Shown: one piece after another, positions 4,901 through 5,447 of the stretch
How the letters are laid out: every line of letters begins with the position of its first letter
Position numbering within the stretch: the stretch's first letter is position 1
Assembly (NCBI GenBank): GCA_003139975.1
Contig: PLHN01000328.1
Location: forward strand, 1-5,447
Direction of reading: 5' to 3'
Length of the DNA stretch: 5,447 bases
Source: Acidobacteriaceae bacterium
GTDB lineage: Bacteria; Acidobacteriota; Terriglobia; Terriglobales; Acidobacteriaceae
Translations under genes and position numbers: made by a program
Notes under the pieces: model-generated
What the model was told of the DNA's origin: nothing
The model's database searches: none
What the model saw: the letters and a program-made list of their open reading frames with translations, nothing else

Positions 4901-5447
4901 TTATTGTGCGTTGAGGAAGTTGGTCAGATCCTCAATGTCCTGCTCGCTGAGGCCAATGCTGAACCGGTTGTTGTAGAAGAGGACGACGTCGCGCATGGTC
5001 TTGGCCTGCCCGCCGTGGAAGAAAGGAGCGCGAGCGCCAATGCCGCGGAGCGACGAGACCTTGAACTTGCCGAGGTCGCTGCATTTGCCGGTGATCCAGC
5101 CGACGCCGGGGTCGGAAGTTTGGTATTCGTCGTAGGTCGTGATAACGCCATTGACGGTGACGTTGACCGGATTGCTGAAATAGGTGATTGAACCCACCGG
5201 ACAGAGGAAGGTGAAGACCGGACGGTCTGAAGTTAATGGAAGTGTGGAGGAGCCGTTGGCAGAAGCCTGAGCGGGGCTGACATAGCTATTGTCGGCAACG
5301 CCGATGTGTTTGGGATCGTTGAAGAGGTCGTTGCCAACATTGCCGTTATTGTGGCAGAACGAGCAGCTCGCAGTCAGAGGGTTCTTCCCAAAAAGATCGT
5401 TGAGGCCGGTGACGCCGTTGATCGCGAAGGGGCGGCTGTTGAAGATG
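4901..5447 (-). CDS. Cytochrome c peroxidase/MauG-family di-heme protein, C-terminal fragment
   Basis: The frame is open from the right edge to a TAA at 4901-4903 and gives 181 visible residues; the N-terminal part lies outside. Near the start of the fragment is FNSRPFAINGVTGLND, then a heme c motif CSFCH (residues 28-32, at 5351-5365), then NVGND. The end has GKFKVSSLRGIGARAPFFHGG and then MRDVVLFYNNRFSIGLSEQDIEDL, matching the tail of bacterial di-heme cytochrome c peroxidase relatives (K-F-K-x-P-x-L-R, A-P-Y-F-H-x-G, L-x-x-x-x-x-x-D-L-x-x-F-L). The visible CxxCH would be the second heme site; the first should lie upstream beyond the edge. Such proteins are periplasmic and either reduce peroxide or oxidise a protein or small-molecule substrate; which applies here cannot be told. 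Two further Cys residues (82 and 122) lie outside the heme motif. A start inside the fragment, such as the GTG at 5195-5197, would remove the heme and is rejected. Confidence 0.9.
   Translation of the reverse strand, partial: IFNSRPFAINGVTGLNDLFGKNPLTASCSFCHNNGNVGNDLFNDPKHIGVADNSYVSPAQASANGSSTLPLTSDRPVFTFLCPVGSITYFSNPVNVTVNGVITTYDEYQTSDPGVGWITGKCSDLGKFKVSSLRGIGARAPFFHGGQAKTMRDVVLFYNNRFSIGLSEQDIEDLTNFLNAQ

Noticed and set aside
4901..5197. A complete 98-residue small protein starting at the GTG at 5195-5197
   Set aside because: The frame continues upstream to the window edge and contains a CxxCH heme motif and family sequence there, so this is the tail of a larger gene.
1..5447. CRISPR array, insertion sequence or attachment site
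   Set aside because: No regularly spaced repeats, transposase motifs or terminal inverted repeats were seen, and no tRNA is present to act as an attachment site.

Overview
The window is a GC-rich bacterial segment with five genes on the minus strand and one on the plus strand. The proteins resemble Acidobacteriota most, perhaps a Bryobacter/Solibacter-like lineage. The cues are a secretin carrying a cohesin domain, a set of GspG-like pseudopilins whose C-termini end in a PYSEW-type motif, and a di-heme peroxidase-like cytochrome c of a style common in that phylum. This placement is an inference from protein style, because no rRNA or other phylogenetic marker is present.

Layout from left to right. 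Positions 1-119 (minus) hold the first 39 codons of a DoxX-like membrane protein that runs off the left edge. Positions 120-293 are non-coding, with a GC-rich hairpin and a short imperfect direct repeat. Positions 294-3909 (minus) are a tightly packed four-gene cluster transcribed right to left: a large secretin (TPR, short periplasmic domains, secretin barrel, Pro-rich linker, cohesin domain), then three type II/IV pilin-like genes. The junctions are a GTGA overlap, a TAA directly abutting ATG, and an ATGA overlap, so the four genes are probably co-transcribed and translationally coupled. Positions 3910-4266 form a divergent intergenic region with an extended -10 promoter candidate facing the secretin. 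Positions 4267-4797 (plus) encode SmpB, the tmRNA-binding trans-translation factor. Positions 4901-5447 (minus) hold the C-terminal part of a cytochrome c peroxidase/MauG-type protein that enters from the right edge and converges on smpB.

How the genes work together. The secretin would form an outer-membrane gate, and the three pseudopilins, after prepilin-peptidase processing, would form or cap a periplasmic pseudopilus. No ATPase (GspE/PilB), platform protein (GspF/PilC) or prepilin peptidase is present here, so the cluster must rely on parts encoded elsewhere or work in a reduced way. The unusual part is the fusion of a secretin to a cohesin-type adhesion domain, co-encoded with three pseudopilins. 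SmpB, DoxX and the cytochrome look like unrelated neighbours.
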